NCBI GenBank assembly: GCA_900772425.1
Contig: CAAHEK010000022.1
Coordinates: forward strand, 1-6,009
Length of the DNA stretch: 6,009 bases
Direction of reading: 5' to 3'
DNA from: an uncultured Lachnospira sp.
GTDB lineage: Bacteria > Bacillota > Clostridia > Lachnospirales > Lachnospiraceae
Shown here piece by piece: positions 5,639 to 6,009 of the stretch. The position numbers were made by a program, and so were the translations under genes. The notes under the pieces were generated by a model that was given only the letters and a program-made list of their open reading frames with translations, searched no databases and was not told the DNA's origin. Each line of letters opens with the position of its first letter. The stretch's first letter is position 1.

Positions 5639-6009
5639 GGAAAATGTACCTCCAATCTACCAAGCTTCCGACTATAAACACTACTGCCATAATCGTTGTC
5701 ATCTGCGCCCTGTATGTAAAAAAATAATGAAGATACGAATGATTATGTAATATCAGATATCTTATATAAGGAATAATTCCTATAACCGTATATGTTAATA
5801 TAAGCTCACGGTTAATATTCTTCTTGTGATAAACATATGAAATATATAATATTCCAATCACAACAACTATAAAAGCTAATATTCCTGCAACTCCGTATTC
5901 AAATGGAAATATGCATTTTACATTGTTAATAATTGCCCCTGTCATGTATTCAAACGGACTTATGCCTATATTTCCTCCAAGCCTTTCCTCTATATGCCCT
6001 GTTACATAT
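5616..6009 (-). CDS. multi-pass membrane protein, C-terminal part (probable GT-C-type glycosyltransferase)
   Basis: The frame is open from the window edge, so the 130 residues seen are only the C-terminal end; the ATG at 5945 is internal, not a start. The visible part begins with a polar loop (YVTGHIEERLGGN..., about 1-38), then hydrophobic helices at about 39-60, 65-86 and 102-118, ending in a short basic tail. The helices flank a conserved-looking loop with HNHSYLHYFFTYRAQ (87-101). That loop resembles the C-terminal region of large bacterial membrane proteins of the PMT/ArnT-like (GT-C) class, which use polyprenyl-linked sugars on the outer face; the catalytic N-terminal half lies outside the window, so this is an inference. 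Its stop overlaps the next gene by 23 bases, and the neighbouring polyprenyl-sugar-synthase-like gene fits this role. It could instead be an unrelated multi-pass protein. Confidence 0.65.
   Translation of the reverse strand, partial: YVTGHIEERLGGNIGISPFEYMTGAIINNVKCIFPFEYGVAGILAFIVVVIGILYISYVYHKKNINRELILTYTVIGIIPYIRYLILHNHSYLHYFFTYRAQMTTIMAVVFIVGSLVDWRYIFHGNARRN

Noticed and set aside
5529..5750. Plus-strand open frame of 73 codons across the junction of two minus-strand genes
   Set aside because: It is antisense to the glycosyltransferase and membrane-protein genes, both of which have clear family signatures, and it lacks a ribosome site.
5946..6009. Treating the ATG at 5945 as the start of a 109-residue protein
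   Set aside because: The same frame stays open to the window edge with family-like sequence, and no ribosome site precedes that ATG, so the gene begins outside the window.

Overview
The window is AT-rich, with strong AGGAGG-type ribosome binding sites, tightly packed genes, a cell-surface protein with Listeria-Bacteroides (InlB B / Flg_new type) repeats and a Gram-positive anchor-like tail. This points to a low-GC Firmicute of the class Clostridia, most likely Lachnospiraceae (Butyrivibrio, Roseburia or Eubacterium relatives). That placement is inference from style and gene content. I see no rRNA, tRNA, CRISPR array, insertion sequence or phage gene.

Layout. (i) 1-890, minus: a DHH-DHHA1 phosphoesterase of the nanoRNase/pAp-phosphatase type, cut at its 3' end by the window edge. 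(ii) 891-1069: a divergent intergenic region with a good sigma-A-type promoter for the DHH gene. (iii) 1070-2654, plus: an ABC ATPase and its permease (nitrate/sulfonate/taurine-type importer) overlapping by 8 bases, with no substrate-binding protein gene in the window. (iv) 2755-3252, plus: a 165-residue acidic protein of unknown function with its own likely promoter. (v) 3321-3366: a strong hairpin serving as a shared terminator between convergent units. (vi) 6009-3438, minus: a three-gene coupled operon, in transcription order the C-terminal part of a multi-pass membrane protein (probably GT-C type), a dolichyl-phosphate-sugar-synthase-like family 2 glycosyltransferase, and a secreted, repeat-containing, membrane- or wall-anchored surface protein.

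How the genes may work together. The ATPase and permease form the core of one importer, which must borrow a binding protein from elsewhere or have lost it. In the minus-strand operon the two upstream products resemble the two halves of an extracytoplasmic glycosylation route. The family 2 enzyme would load a sugar onto a polyprenyl phosphate inside the cell, and the GT-C-like membrane protein would use that lipid-linked sugar outside. Because the third gene is translationally coupled to them and encodes an exported repeat protein, the surface protein could be their dedicated acceptor. This is the most interesting hypothesis in the window, and it rests on gene order and family resemblance alone.
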